A stretch of DNA of 64,000 nucleotides from an uncultured Fibrobacter sp. (GTDB lineage Bacteria > Fibrobacterota > Fibrobacteria > Fibrobacterales > Fibrobacteraceae): contig CAMHOW010000005.1 in the NCBI GenBank assembly GCA_946186895.1, positions 18,792-82,791 of the forward strand. Direction: 5' to 3'. Position 1 is the first letter of the stretch. Every line of letters starts with the position of its first letter. The position numbers and the translations under genes were made by a program. The notes below the pieces were generated by a model. It did no database searches and had not been told where the DNA came from. It saw only the letters and a program-made list of their open reading frames with translations. Below are positions 7,515 to 15,790 of the stretch, piece by piece.

Positions 7515-8792
7515 ATGTCCAAGATCGAAACTTTATGCGTACAGGGCGGTTGGCAGCCGAAAAACGGCGAACCCCGCGTACTCCCCATCTACCAGAGCAC
7601 CACATTCAAGTACGAGTCCAGCAATGCCATGGCCGACCTGTTCGACCTAAAGGCCTCTGGCTACTTCTATACCCGTCTGCAGAACCCCACCAATGACGCT
7701 GTTGCATCTAAGATTGCGGCTCTCGAGGGCGGTGTGGCTGCGATGCTTACGAGTTCCGGTCAGGCGGCCAACTTCTACGCCGTGTTCAACATCTGCGAGG
7801 CGGGCGACCACTTCGTGAGCACTTCCGCCATCTATGGCGGTACGAGCAACCTCTTCTCCGTGACGATGAAGAAGCTCGGCATCGAATGCACGTTTATTGA
7901 CCAAGATGCCAGCGATGAAGAAATCGAGAAGGCCTTCCGCCCCAACACCAAGTGCCTCTTTGGCGAGACGGTTGCGAACCCGGCCGGTAAGATTCTGGAC
8001 CTGAAGCGCTTTGCCGACATCGCCCACAAGCACGGCGTGCCCATGATTGTCGATAACACGTTCCCGACCCCCATACTCTGCCGCCCCATTGACTTTGGCG
8101 TTGACATTGTGACCCATTCCACCACCAAGTACATGGACGGTCATGCCATGGCCGTGGGTGGCTGCATTGTGGACAGCGGCAACTTCGATTGGGAAGCTCA
8201 CCACGACAAGTTCGCGGGTCTCACTGAACCGGATCCGAGCTACCACGGTCTTGCCTACACGAAGGCTTTCGGCAAGGGCGCCTACATCACGAAGGCTACC
8301 GCCCAGCTCATGCGCGACTTGGGTTCTATTCAGTCTCCGCAGAATGCGTTCCTCCTGAATGTTGGTCTTGAAACCTTGCACCTGCGCATGCCGCGCCACT
8401 GCGAAAACGCTCTCGCCTGCGCTAAGTTCCTGCAGAACCACCCGAAGGTGGCCTGGGTCGACTATGCCGGCCTTGAGGGTAACAAGTACCACGAACTTGC
8501 CAAGAAGCAGTTCAAGGGTGGCTTGCCTTGCGGCGTGCTTACTTTCGGTATCAAGGGTGGTCGTGAAAAGAGCATCCAGTTCATGGACAGTCTCAAGATG
8601 ATCTGCATCGTGACCCACGTGGCCGACGCCCGCAGCTGCGTGCTGCACCCGGCAAGCCACACGCACCGTCAGCTTAGCGATGAACAGCTCATCGAAGCAG
8701 GTGTCGCTCCTGACCTGATTCGCTTCAGCGTGGGTATCGAGAACGCCGAAGACATCATCGCGGACCTGACTCAGGCACTTGAAAAAGTTTAA
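7515..8792 (+). CDS. metY: O-acetylhomoserine sulfhydrylase (Cys/Met metabolism PLP enzyme)
   Basis: The 425-residue protein belongs to the Cys/Met metabolism family of PLP enzymes. The Schiff-base lysine is in HSTTKYMDGHA (about residue 207), the SSGQAANF segment holds the phosphate, and the closing part has SCVLHPASHTHRQL and LIRFSVGIEN. The length of 425 fits O-acetylhomoserine aminocarboxypropyltransferases, which join O-acetylhomoserine and sulfide to homocysteine for methionine synthesis; gamma-lyases of about 380-400 residues are less likely. AAGAGGT precedes ATG by nine bases and a good promoter lies at 7452. No SAM riboswitch is visible in the leader. Confidence 0.92.
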   Translation: MSKIETLCVQGGWQPKNGEPRVLPIYQSTTFKYESSNAMADLFDLKASGYFYTRLQNPTNDAVASKIAALEGGVAAMLTSSGQAANFYAVFNICEAGDHFVSTSAIYGGTSNLFSVTMKKLGIECTFIDQDASDEEIEKAFRPNTKCLFGETVANPAGKILDLKRFADIAHKHGVPMIVDNTFPTPILCRPIDFGVDIVTHSTTKYMDGHAMAVGGCIVDSGNFDWEAHHDKFAGLTEPDPSYHGLAYTKAFGKGAYITKATAQLMRDLGSIQSPQNAFLLNVGLETLHLRMPRHCENALACAKFLQNHPKVAWVDYAGLEGNKYHELAKKQFKGGLPCGVLTFGIKGGREKSIQFMDSLKMICIVTHVADARSCVLHPASHTHRQLSDEQLIEAGVAPDLIRFSVGIENAEDIIADLTQALEKV

Positions 8793-8863
8793 GCGGTTAA
8801 GCGACTAGGGCGGGTCATGCGACTAGGGAAGGCTTCGCCCTCCCTAAGACCTACCTTACACTT

Positions 8864-8911
8864 AATAATCTGCTTTATTTCAAAAACAGACTATGGATAG
8901 AGCAGATTATT
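8864..8911. repeat. 11-bp inverted repeat between convergent metY and gltA
   Basis: AATAATCTGCT (8864-8874) and AGCAGATTATT (8901-8911) are perfect inverted arms around a 26-base centre. A short GCACC/GGTGC hairpin with TTTATTAT follows at 8919-8938 and may terminate metY transcription. Confidence 0.6.
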
Positions 8912-8935
8912 TGCGTGGGCACCTTCGGTGCTTTA

Positions 8936-10225
8936 TTATCGTTTATTCCGATCGATCCAGGGGCGGGCCGTTGCGCCGGTGTAAATCTGGCGCGGCCTGT
9001 TGATCTTGCTCTGCGGATCGTCGTGCATCTCTTTCCAGTGGGCAATCCAGCCGGGCAGGCGGCCGATGGCAAACATCACCGTGAGCATGTTGGTGGGAAT
9101 GCCCATGGCCCTGTACAGGATTCCGGAATAGAAGTCTACGTTGGGGTAGAGCTTACGGGCTATAAAGTAGTCGTCCTTCAGGGCGGCTTCTTCAAGCTTC
9201 AGCGCGATTTCCAGCAACGGGTCGTTGATGTGTTCGTGTTCGAACACCTGGCCCATGAGCTTCTTCAAAACTTTCGCACGAGGATCGTAACTCTTGTACA
9301 CCCGGTGACCGAATCCAGAAAGACGGAAGGGGTCGTTCTTGTCTTTGGCCTTTTCCATCACCTGCTCGATGGTCATGCCGCTGTTCTGGATACGGAGAAG
9401 CGTTTCAAGAACGGCCTGGTTGGCGCCGCCATGGAGCGGGCCCCACAGGGCGCAAATGCCGGCGCAAATACTGGCGTACAGGTTGGCCTGAGAGCTGCCC
9501 ACCATACGCACCGTAGAAGTGGAGCAGTTCTGCTCGTGGTCGGCATGTACAATCAAAAGGGTGTTCAACGCCTTTTCCATGATGGGGTCCAGGTGGTAAG
9601 GCCTTGCCTTACTGCTGAACATCATGTTGAGGAAGTTACTGCAGTAGCTGCGTTCCGCTTCGGGGTAAACGAAGGGTTCGCCGATGCTTGCCTTGTAAGA
9701 GAATGCCGCGATGGTGCGGATCTTGGAGATAAGGCCCGCCGTGGTCAGCTCGAAGGCGCTGGCGATATTTTCGTCGTCGTAGAAGCGGGGAGTGAAAAGG
9801 CCCACGGCGTTCACGATGGAGCTGAGGATTCCCATGGGGTGCGCGCTAGGCGGCATCTCGCGGAAAAAGTGCAGCAGGTTCTCGTGGAGCAGGGCGTTTT
9901 CGGTAAGCAGGGTACGGAAATGGGAGAGCTGCTCCGGATTGGGCAGGTCACCGTAAATCAGGAGCCATGCGGTCTCGGGGAAGGTGGCCTTTTCGGCCAG
10001 GTCCTCGATGGAGTAGCCGCGATAACGCAGAATACCGTTCTCGCCATCTACGTAGGTGATGGCACTCTTGGTGCTGCCCGTGTTCAGGTAGCCATAATCG
10101 AGAGTAACCAGTCCGGAATCTTTGCGCAGAGAACTGATATCGAGACCGGTTTCGTTCTCGGTGCCTTTGATAACAGGGAGCTCGTAGCTCTTTCCATTAT
10201 AGTTCAGTGTTGCCTTTTCGGACAT
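8936..10225 (-). CDS. gltA: citrate synthase
   Basis: The 429-residue enzyme condenses oxaloacetate and acetyl-CoA to citrate in the cytoplasm. The family motifs are present: VHADHEQNCSTSTVR with the first catalytic His region, GPLHGGANQAVLE, and FGHRVYKSYDPRA with the second catalytic His and substrate Arg. The N-terminal part (LDYGYLNTGS, then GILRYRGYSIEDLAE) matches the hexameric type II GltA group. GGAGGA lies six bases before ATG. It follows the aminotransferase gene (stop at 10259) by 33 bases on the same strand, so the two are probably one operon linking the citrate route to glutamate and amino-group transfer. Confidence 0.95.
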   Translation of the reverse strand: MSEKATLNYNGKSYELPVIKGTENETGLDISSLRKDSGLVTLDYGYLNTGSTKSAITYVDGENGILRYRGYSIEDLAEKATFPETAWLLIYGDLPNPEQLSHFRTLLTENALLHENLLHFFREMPPSAHPMGILSSIVNAVGLFTPRFYDDENIASAFELTTAGLISKIRTIAAFSYKASIGEPFVYPEAERSYCSNFLNMMFSSKARPYHLDPIMEKALNTLLIVHADHEQNCSTSTVRMVGSSQANLYASICAGICALWGPLHGGANQAVLETLLRIQNSGMTIEQVMEKAKDKNDPFRLSGFGHRVYKSYDPRAKVLKKLMGQVFEHEHINDPLLEIALKLEEAALKDDYFIARKLYPNVDFYSGILYRAMGIPTNMLTVMFAIGRLPGWIAHWKEMHDDPQSKINRPRQIYTGATARPWIDRNKR

Positions 10226-10258
10226 TGATCCTCCGGAGGACGGTTCAAGAACCGCCGT

Positions 10259-11551
10259 TTACTTCATCTTCAAAACACAATTATAAATATTTTCGAACAG
10301 CTTGCCCAGCTTGTCGGTAGGCACGGCGCTGAATGCTACGCGGATAAGGCCCGAAAGCATGATAGTGCCCGTGCTGTAGTCGCTGATGAGCTTCTGGCGG
10401 AGCTGCTCGGCATCTACACCCTTGGGCTTGATGCACATGAAGTAGCCGCTGTTGCAGGGCATGGCCTCGAAGGCGTCCTTGTATTCCGGGTGGGCAGCCA
10501 GTTCCTGCTTGATGATGTCGAAACGCTTCTTGAGCGTGTTGTACTTTTCCTGCTTCTGCTGCAGGTATTCGGGGCTCTGGAAGGCGGCCAGCAGAATCTT
10601 CTGGCTGATGCTGGGGGCGTTAGAAATGTTTCCGCGGACCACGCCCGCGGCCTTGTCTTCCAGGGCCTTCAGCTGGGCTTCCGTGGCGCCCTTGAAACCA
10701 AAGCTCATGAACCCGACGCGGAAACCCCACACGTAGTCTTCCTTGGTGGGGCCGTCCAGCTTGACGGCCAGCAGGTTCTCGCTTGCGTCCAGCACCTTGC
10801 TGAACAGGGATTCCTTGGTCACGCCGTCCTCATAGACCAGTCCAAAGTAGGCGTCGTCTAGCAGGGCCACCACCTTGTTGCCTGCAGCGGCGCAGTCCGT
10901 GAGGATCTTGGCGATTTCGACGGCTTCTTTTTCGGTGGCGGTATAGCCCGTGGGGTTGTTGGGGAAGTTCAGGAGCACCACCTTCTTTTCGCTCTTGCTT
11001 TCGGCAAGAGCCTTCTTCAGGGCTTCGGTATCGAATCCACCGTCCTTGAAGGTGTTGAAGGTCTTGATCTTTGCACCGCAGCTGTTTTCGAACACCAGCT
11101 CGTAGTTGTCCCAGTAAAGGTCGGGGATAATCACCTCGTCACCCGGATCCAAGAAAAGGTAGCCCGCGCAACTGATGGCGTGGGTGAGGGCTGCGGTCAC
11201 GACCGGGTTGCTGAAAGCCTTGCCTGCGAGGCTCGGGTTCTTGCGGAGAATCTGCTCTTTCCAGGCCTTGCGCAGGTCGGGGTTACCGAAGCTTGGGGCG
11301 TACAGGAACGACGTCTTGGGCAGGTTCAGGCTCTTGAGCACGCAGTCGAGAACCAAGGGGCTCCCGTCGTCTTCGAGGGCGGTTCCGATGGTGGCGTTGA
11401 TGGCGGAGCCTTTGGCTTCGGCGCCCTGGCCCAAAATGCCCTTGCGCGGGAAGAAGATGGCCTTGCCCCTTTCGGAAAGCATGGAGAGTACGTTGCAACC
11501 GTTTGCGGAGAGTTCCGCGTTGGCCTGTTCTGCGAGAGGATTGTAGTTCAT
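10259..11551 (-). CDS. class I/II PLP-dependent aminotransferase
   Basis: This 430-residue protein has the fold type I aminotransferase layout. Key features are the ALTHAISCAGYLFLDPGDEV segment, NFPNNPTGY (substrate and PLP contacts), LLDDAYFGL with the pyridine-binding Asp, and the catalytic Lys in DGPTKEDYVWGFRVGF with its phosphate-binding Arg. It transfers amino groups between an amino acid (probably aspartate or an aromatic one) and 2-oxoglutarate; the substrate cannot be read. ATG 11551 is chosen because AAGGAC/AAGG lies just upstream and the 42-residue N-terminal extension of the longer frame is not family-like. It is the first gene of a likely operon with gltA. Confidence 0.88.
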   Translation of the reverse strand: MNYNPLAEQANAELSANGCNVLSMLSERGKAIFFPRKGILGQGAEAKGSAINATIGTALEDDGSPLVLDCVLKSLNLPKTSFLYAPSFGNPDLRKAWKEQILRKNPSLAGKAFSNPVVTAALTHAISCAGYLFLDPGDEVIIPDLYWDNYELVFENSCGAKIKTFNTFKDGGFDTEALKKALAESKSEKKVVLLNFPNNPTGYTATEKEAVEIAKILTDCAAAGNKVVALLDDAYFGLVYEDGVTKESLFSKVLDASENLLAVKLDGPTKEDYVWGFRVGFMSFGFKGATEAQLKALEDKAAGVVRGNISNAPSISQKILLAAFQSPEYLQQKQEKYNTLKKRFDIIKQELAAHPEYKDAFEAMPCNSGYFMCIKPKGVDAEQLRQKLISDYSTGTIMLSGLIRVAFSAVPTDKLGKLFENIYNCVLKMK

Positions 11552-11667
11552 GACCTTGGTCCTTTTGAAATTTCCGAGGCCAAAGATAGTTTTTTTAGGG
11601 GGTGCTGGGAAGGGGCCAAAGGCGTGCGAAAGCGGGAAAAATATGCATTGGTGGCATGAGTGTCTGA

Positions 11668-11690
11668 AGTTTTTCAATTCTTGAAAAACT
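11668..11690. promoter_or_regulatory. perfect 10-bp inverted repeat upstream of the FISUMP lipoprotein
   Basis: AGTTTTTCAA and TTGAAAAACT are separated by three bases (TTC). No T-run follows, so an operator is more likely than a terminator. It lies between the divergent aminotransferase and the lipoprotein promoter at 11732. Confidence 0.45.
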
Positions 11691-11731
11691 ATACATCAAA
11701 AATATATATCATTTCGATAAAAACAATATAT

Positions 11732-11760
11732 TTGACATTATGAATCTTTGAGGGTATATT
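11732..11760 (+). promoter_or_regulatory. near-consensus sigma70 promoter
   Basis: A perfect TTGACA (11732-11737), a 17-base spacer and TATATT (11755-11760) drive the lipoprotein gene at 11803. This is the best promoter I see in the window. Confidence 0.9.
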
Positions 11761-11802
11761 AATGGTGTAAAACAAGGGTAACCTTTAGAAAAGGAGTTCA
11801 TC

Positions 11803-12570
11803 ATGAAAACCGAAGATCGCGCAACACCGTTATTTACCGCTACCGCTTTTGTAGCTATTTCTGCTGCTTTGTTTTTCCTTTCAGGCTGCTCCGCCGACTC
11901 AAGCATCGCCGGGGCTTCGGAGGAAGAGTCCATTGTAGGTGCCGAGGCTGTGAATCAGGGAACAGTTCTTGCCAGGGGGCAGGTTTCGTCGGAAACAGTG
12001 GTGTTTGGGGAGGTCACCGACCCACGCGACGGTCAGAAGTACCGGACCGTCAAGATTGGGAAGAACACCTGGTTTGCCGAGAACCTGAATTACGAGACAG
12101 CCAATAGCTGGTGCTACAATGATGAAGAGTCCAACTGCGATGTGTATGGACGGCTTTATACCCATGCCGATGCGGCGAATGCCTGCCCCGAAGGCTGGGC
12201 TCTGCCCACCATGATTCAATATATGGAACTGTATATGAACACGGCGAATTCTGACGGATTCAAGACAAATGCGTCTATGCTTATTGCGACCGGGTCTAGA
12301 TGGGGTTCTCCTTTTGAGGGTGGTGAAAAATACGAGTTCCGCGGCAAGGATTCCTTCGGTTTCTCGATTATTGCCGCCGGAAGAAGGACTAGCGACGGGA
12401 ATTTTGAGCAAATCGACGCCTCGGCCTATTTGTGGACGTTGACGGCATCGTCTAGGGGTGGGTATGTTGCGCAGAATTTCGTTACCGCATCGCCCAAGGA
12501 CGCGGCGGTAGAGGTGAGTTACATTGTCCGGACCGACGCGGCCTTGTCTGTGCGGTGCATCAAGCGCTAG
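11803..12570 (+). CDS. FISUMP-domain lipoprotein
   Basis: The 255-residue protein has a lipoprotein signal with lipobox FLSGC (Cys at about residue 29). From about residue 68 it is a FISUMP domain: VTDPRDGQKYRTVKIG, TWFAENLNYET, CDVYGRLYTHADA, CPEGWALPT, FGFSIIAAG and the terminal SVRCIKR. AAAGGAG sits eight bases before the ATG, and the near-consensus promoter suggests strong constitutive expression. The role of the domain is unknown; it is expected on the outer surface or in the periplasm. It is the first plus-strand gene before the pectin locus, but there is no evidence that it belongs to that pathway, apart from a leader motif shared with the 15791 gene. Confidence 0.88.
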   Translation: MKTEDRATPLFTATAFVAISAALFFLSGCSADSSIAGASEEESIVGAEAVNQGTVLARGQVSSETVVFGEVTDPRDGQKYRTVKIGKNTWFAENLNYETANSWCYNDEESNCDVYGRLYTHADAANACPEGWALPTMIQYMELYMNTANSDGFKTNASMLIATGSRWGSPFEGGEKYEFRGKDSFGFSIIAAGRRTSDGNFEQIDASAYLWTLTASSRGGYVAQNFVTASPKDAAVEVSYIVRTDAALSVRCIKR

Positions 12571-12643
12571 TTTTTTTGCTCTTTCTCTCTCTTTTTAATA
12601 TGACGGGTGCCAAAACGCTCGCCATTTTTCGCAATCTATGGCC

Positions 12644-12659
12644 GTAGTCCATGGACAAC
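12644..12659. promoter_or_regulatory. candidate pectin-regulon operator, copy 1
   Basis: GTAGTCCATGGACAAC resembles the palindromes at 15708-15723 and 20037-20052. The match to the 20037 copy continues into the flanking GCTAAA. It lies 98 bases before the rhamnogalacturonan lyase start and just upstream of a promoter-like TTGCCT-17-TATATT (12676-12704), a position typical for an activator. Confidence 0.55.
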
Positions 12660-12675
12660 GCTAAAATTTGGTTTT

Positions 12676-12704
12676 TTGCCTATTTTGGGAGCCTTGTATA
12701 TATA
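12676..12704 (+). promoter_or_regulatory. probable promoter of the rhamnogalacturonan lyase gene
   Basis: TTGCCT (12676-12681), a 17-base spacer and TATATT (12699-12704) would start transcription near 12711, about 46 bases before ATG 12757. Confidence 0.55.
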
Positions 12705-12756
12705 TTATGGCTGTCGAGGTCTAGGGATTGATTTTGACAAAAAACGGAATGGGTGT

Positions 12757-15624
12757 ATGAAAAAATTCTGGTGTTTTGGGTTGGCCCTTTGTATGGGCTT
12801 TTCTATGGCTCAGGCAGCGCGGCAGATGGAGTGGCTGAATCGCGGCCTAGTTGCCGTTAAGACGAGCGGGGGTGTGTTCCTCAGCTGGCGCGTTCTCGGA
12901 ACCGATGGCGAGGCAACGGGCTTTAATTTGTATCGTGACGGCGAGAAAATCGCAAGTTTTACCGGTACGCAGGCGAGCAACTATACCGACACGAAGGGAA
13001 CTGCCGCAAGTAAGTACTCCGTGAAAGCCGTTGTCGGTGGCAAGGAACAGGCAGCAGATGCAGCGGTCTCTGTGTGGAATGACCAGTTTTTGACTGTGAA
13101 TCTTGACCGGCCGAATGGCGGTAGCGACTATACCTATAGCCCCAACGATATTGCGGTAGGCGATGTGGATGGTGACGGTGAATTTGAGCTGATTCTCAAG
13201 TGGGATCCGAGTAATTCCAAAGATAATTCGCAGAAGGGCAAGACCGGCAATGTGATCATTGATTGCTACAAGATGAACGGCAAGAAACTATGGCGCATTG
13301 ACCTTGGTGTGAACATTCGTGCGGGGGCTCATTATACGCAGATGCTCGTTGGCGACTATGATAGCGATGGTAGGGCGGAATTTGCCGTGAAGACGGCTCC
13401 CGGCACAAAAGATGGTAGCGGTAGTTACCTGTCGCTCGGTTCGGCGAAGGGTGCCGACCATAGCAAGGATTATAGAAACTCCAACGGATACATTCTCTCG
13501 GGACCTGAGTGGCTCACGATTTTCAACGGCGAGACCGGCAAGGAAATGGCGACGGTGGATTATAACCCCGGACGCGGCACGGTCAAGAGCTGGGGCGATA
13601 GTTACGGCAACCGCGTGGATCGATTCCTGGCGACAAATGCCTACCTTGACGGAAAAAAGCCGAGCATGGTGTTTCAGCGTGGTTACTACACCCGCATGGC
13701 GATTACCGCTTACGATTGGGATGGAAAGTCGCTTACGCAGCGTTGGTACTACAACGCAGCTACAAGCGGTCAGGAATGCTATGGACAGGGCAATCACAAC
13801 GTTTCGGCGGGCGATGTAGATGGCGACGGCTTTGACGAAATCATCGAAGGGAGCTGTGCCATTGACCACGATGGCAAATTCATGTACCGCACGGGCAAGG
13901 GCCACGGCGATGCTATGCACCTGAGCGACCTGGACCCCGATAATGCAGGTCTTGAAGTTTGGCAGGTCCATGAAGAAAAACCCTATGGTTACGATTTGCA
14001 CGATGCCCGCACCGGCAAGTTGCTTTTTAGCGAGACCAGCTCCGGCGACAACGGCCGCGGAGTTGCGGGCGATGTAGATTCAAACAGCCGCGGGCACGAA
14101 CTTTGGTCTGCAGCCAACTGGAACACCTATACGGCGAAGGGTGCTATCTGGAAGGCGGATAAGCGGCCTGCCTATAACTTCCGCATTTACTGGGATGGCG
14201 ACCTTCTTGATGAGCTTTTAGACAATACGACCATTAGCAAGTGGGACCACGCCAAGCTGCAGAGCAGTACGATTTTCCAGATGCAGGGCAACAGTTGCAA
14301 CACCACCAAGGCAACGCCGAACTTTAGCGGAGACATTCTTGGCGATTGGCGAGAAGAAGTCATTCTGCACGATGGGGCGTCTAAGCTTTACATCTACACG
14401 ACCACGATTCCGACAGAACATCGCATGTATACGCTGGCCCATGACCCAGTTTATCGCCTGGGAATGAGCTGGCAGAACACCGCCTACAACCAGCCGCCGC
14501 ATCTAGGATTTTGGCTGCACGGCAACAAGGGCAAGTTCCCGGTGCCCGATATTACGCTTATTGGCGACAACACGCCGAAGGCGGCCGCAATCGTGAAACA
14601 GGGGGCAGGAAGTTCTAGCCAGTTTATCGTGAAGGGTGATGCCATTGTGCCGTTTACTTTTGCGATTCAATATGCCGATGGAGCTACGGTAGAAGGCCTT
14701 CCGGCGGGAGTAACGGCGGCTTGGAACGCTTCCACAAGTTCGCTCTATTTTAGCGGGACTCCGACTGTAGAAGGTGAATTTACCTATACGATTACGACCA
14801 AGGGTGGAAATGTCGACTTTGGCGAGGCTACTCGCAGCGGGACTATCACTATCTTGAGCGTTGTAGAATCCGGTCCGGCACCGGTGCCGATTTTGAGTGA
14901 CATCGAGGCTGCTGTTCCGACCGATGCGAAGGGCATGGCAAATAATAACCATGAAAACTTCCGTGGCGAAGGATTCTACGATTTTGAAAATAGCCTAGAT
15001 AGTTATGGTATTTACCACCTTGTTTCGCCAAAGGCCTACGACAATGCCACGATGGTGCTGCGCTATGCTCACGGAAAGACGGATACGCGCCGCATTATGG
15101 TGAAGATGAATGACGACCTGATTGGTTCGCTGACCTTCGCGCCGACTGCGGATTGGGATACGTGGGATTCCGTAATGATTTCTGTAAACTTGAAGGCGGG
15201 CCTCAACATTCTTTATTTGAAGTCCCTGGAAGAAAACGGAGCTCCGAATTTAGACCAATTGGCTTTCGACGTACCGGGAGTGAGCCTTTATGAGAGCGAA
15301 TCTCAGCTTTCGGGAATAGACTCTCTGCAAGTAAAGGCAGGCGAGTCTGAAAGTGCGGCACTCAATTCAAATCTCCGCCTCGCTAATGGCGTATATGTGA
15401 ACTTTAGTGAAAATACGATTGTCACACACCATGGCGGCAATGTAGAATTGGGCTTTTTTGACATGAAGGGCCACTGTATAGCGCGAATTGCCAAGAACGT
15501 TCCGGCAGGGAATACTGACCTGGGCGAACAGGTAAAAAATCTACCTGGAGGAATTTACGTGGTTCAGGTAAAGTTCAACGGCAAGAAACTTAAAAACGTG
15601 ATGCGAACAAAAATCAACAGGTAA
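12757..15624 (+). CDS. secreted rhamnogalacturonan lyase (PL11-like) with CBM35-like and C-terminal sorting domains
   Basis: The 955-residue protein has a signal peptide (residues 1-20, ending SMAQA). Residues about 21-600 match the eight-bladed propeller of family PL11 rhamnogalacturonan lyases: MEWLNRGLVAVKT, SWRVLGTDGEATGFNLYR, repeated calcium-type loops such as GDVDGDGEFE, GDYDSDGRAEF and GDVDGDGFDE, and GDILGDWREEV. Such enzymes cleave the rhamnose-galacturonate backbone of pectin. Residues about 604-700 look Ig-like, about 734-838 are a CBM35-like carbohydrate-binding module, and about 876-955 a C-terminal domain (GGIYVVQVKFNGKK) resembling type IX sorting domains. I placed the start at ATG 12757 because the longer frame precedes the signal peptide. 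It begins the pectin locus. Confidence 0.88.
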   Translation: MKKFWCFGLALCMGFSMAQAARQMEWLNRGLVAVKTSGGVFLSWRVLGTDGEATGFNLYRDGEKIASFTGTQASNYTDTKGTAASKYSVKAVVGGKEQAADAAVSVWNDQFLTVNLDRPNGGSDYTYSPNDIAVGDVDGDGEFELILKWDPSNSKDNSQKGKTGNVIIDCYKMNGKKLWRIDLGVNIRAGAHYTQMLVGDYDSDGRAEFAVKTAPGTKDGSGSYLSLGSAKGADHSKDYRNSNGYILSGPEWLTIFNGETGKEMATVDYNPGRGTVKSWGDSYGNRVDRFLATNAYLDGKKPSMVFQRGYYTRMAITAYDWDGKSLTQRWYYNAATSGQECYGQGNHNVSAGDVDGDGFDEIIEGSCAIDHDGKFMYRTGKGHGDAMHLSDLDPDNAGLEVWQVHEEKPYGYDLHDARTGKLLFSETSSGDNGRGVAGDVDSNSRGHELWSAANWNTYTAKGAIWKADKRPAYNFRIYWDGDLLDELLDNTTISKWDHAKLQSSTIFQMQGNSCNTTKATPNFSGDILGDWREEVILHDGASKLYIYTTTIPTEHRMYTLAHDPVYRLGMSWQNTAYNQPPHLGFWLHGNKGKFPVPDITLIGDNTPKAAAIVKQGAGSSSQFIVKGDAIVPFTFAIQYADGATVEGLPAGVTAAWNASTSSLYFSGTPTVEGEFTYTITTKGGNVDFGEATRSGTITILSVVESGPAPVPILSDIEAAVPTDAKGMANNNHENFRGEGFYDFENSLDSYGIYHLVSPKAYDNATMVLRYAHGKTDTRRIMVKMNDDLIGSLTFAPTADWDTWDSVMISVNLKAGLNILYLKSLEENGAPNLDQLAFDVPGVSLYESESQLSGIDSLQVKAGESESAALNSNLRLANGVYVNFSENTIVTHHGGNVELGFFDMKGHCIARIAKNVPAGNTDLGEQVKNLPGGIYVVQVKFNGKKLKNVMRTKINR

Positions 15625-15653
15625 AAATTAATCTCTCAAATCCCCAACCGAAG

Positions 15654-15683
15654 CACCCCGGCGAATGTCGGAGTGTCTTTTAT
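15654..15683 (+). terminator. probable terminator after the rhamnogalacturonan lyase gene
   Basis: CACCCCGGC and GTCGGAGTG pair with one mismatch and one G-T pair around a short loop, followed by TCTTTTATT. Confidence 0.65.
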
Positions 15684-15706
15684 TGTAGATAAATGAAATT
15701 TTTGCT

Positions 15707-15724
15707 GGTTGTCTAGGGACAACC
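15707..15724. promoter_or_regulatory. candidate pectin-regulon operator, copy 2
   Basis: GGTTGTCTAGGGACAACC is a perfect 7-bp inverted repeat around TAGG. Its core (15708-15723) agrees with the 20037-20052 site at 13 of 16 positions. It lies 68 bases before the pectate lyase start. A second inverted repeat, TACCCT/AGGGTA (15742-15747 and 15761-15766), sits between it and the gene. Confidence 0.6.
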
Positions 15725-15790
15725 CTTAATTTGCAAAACCCTACCCTTGTTGTGTAAACGAGGGTAATTTTTATGGTATAGGAGATTATT

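Noticed and set aside
7647..8666. 339-residue minus-strand frame opposite metY
   Set aside because: Shadow of the metY coding strand; same reasons.
8915..10228. 437-residue plus-strand frame opposite gltA
   Set aside because: Shadow of citrate synthase; no motif, no ribosome binding site.
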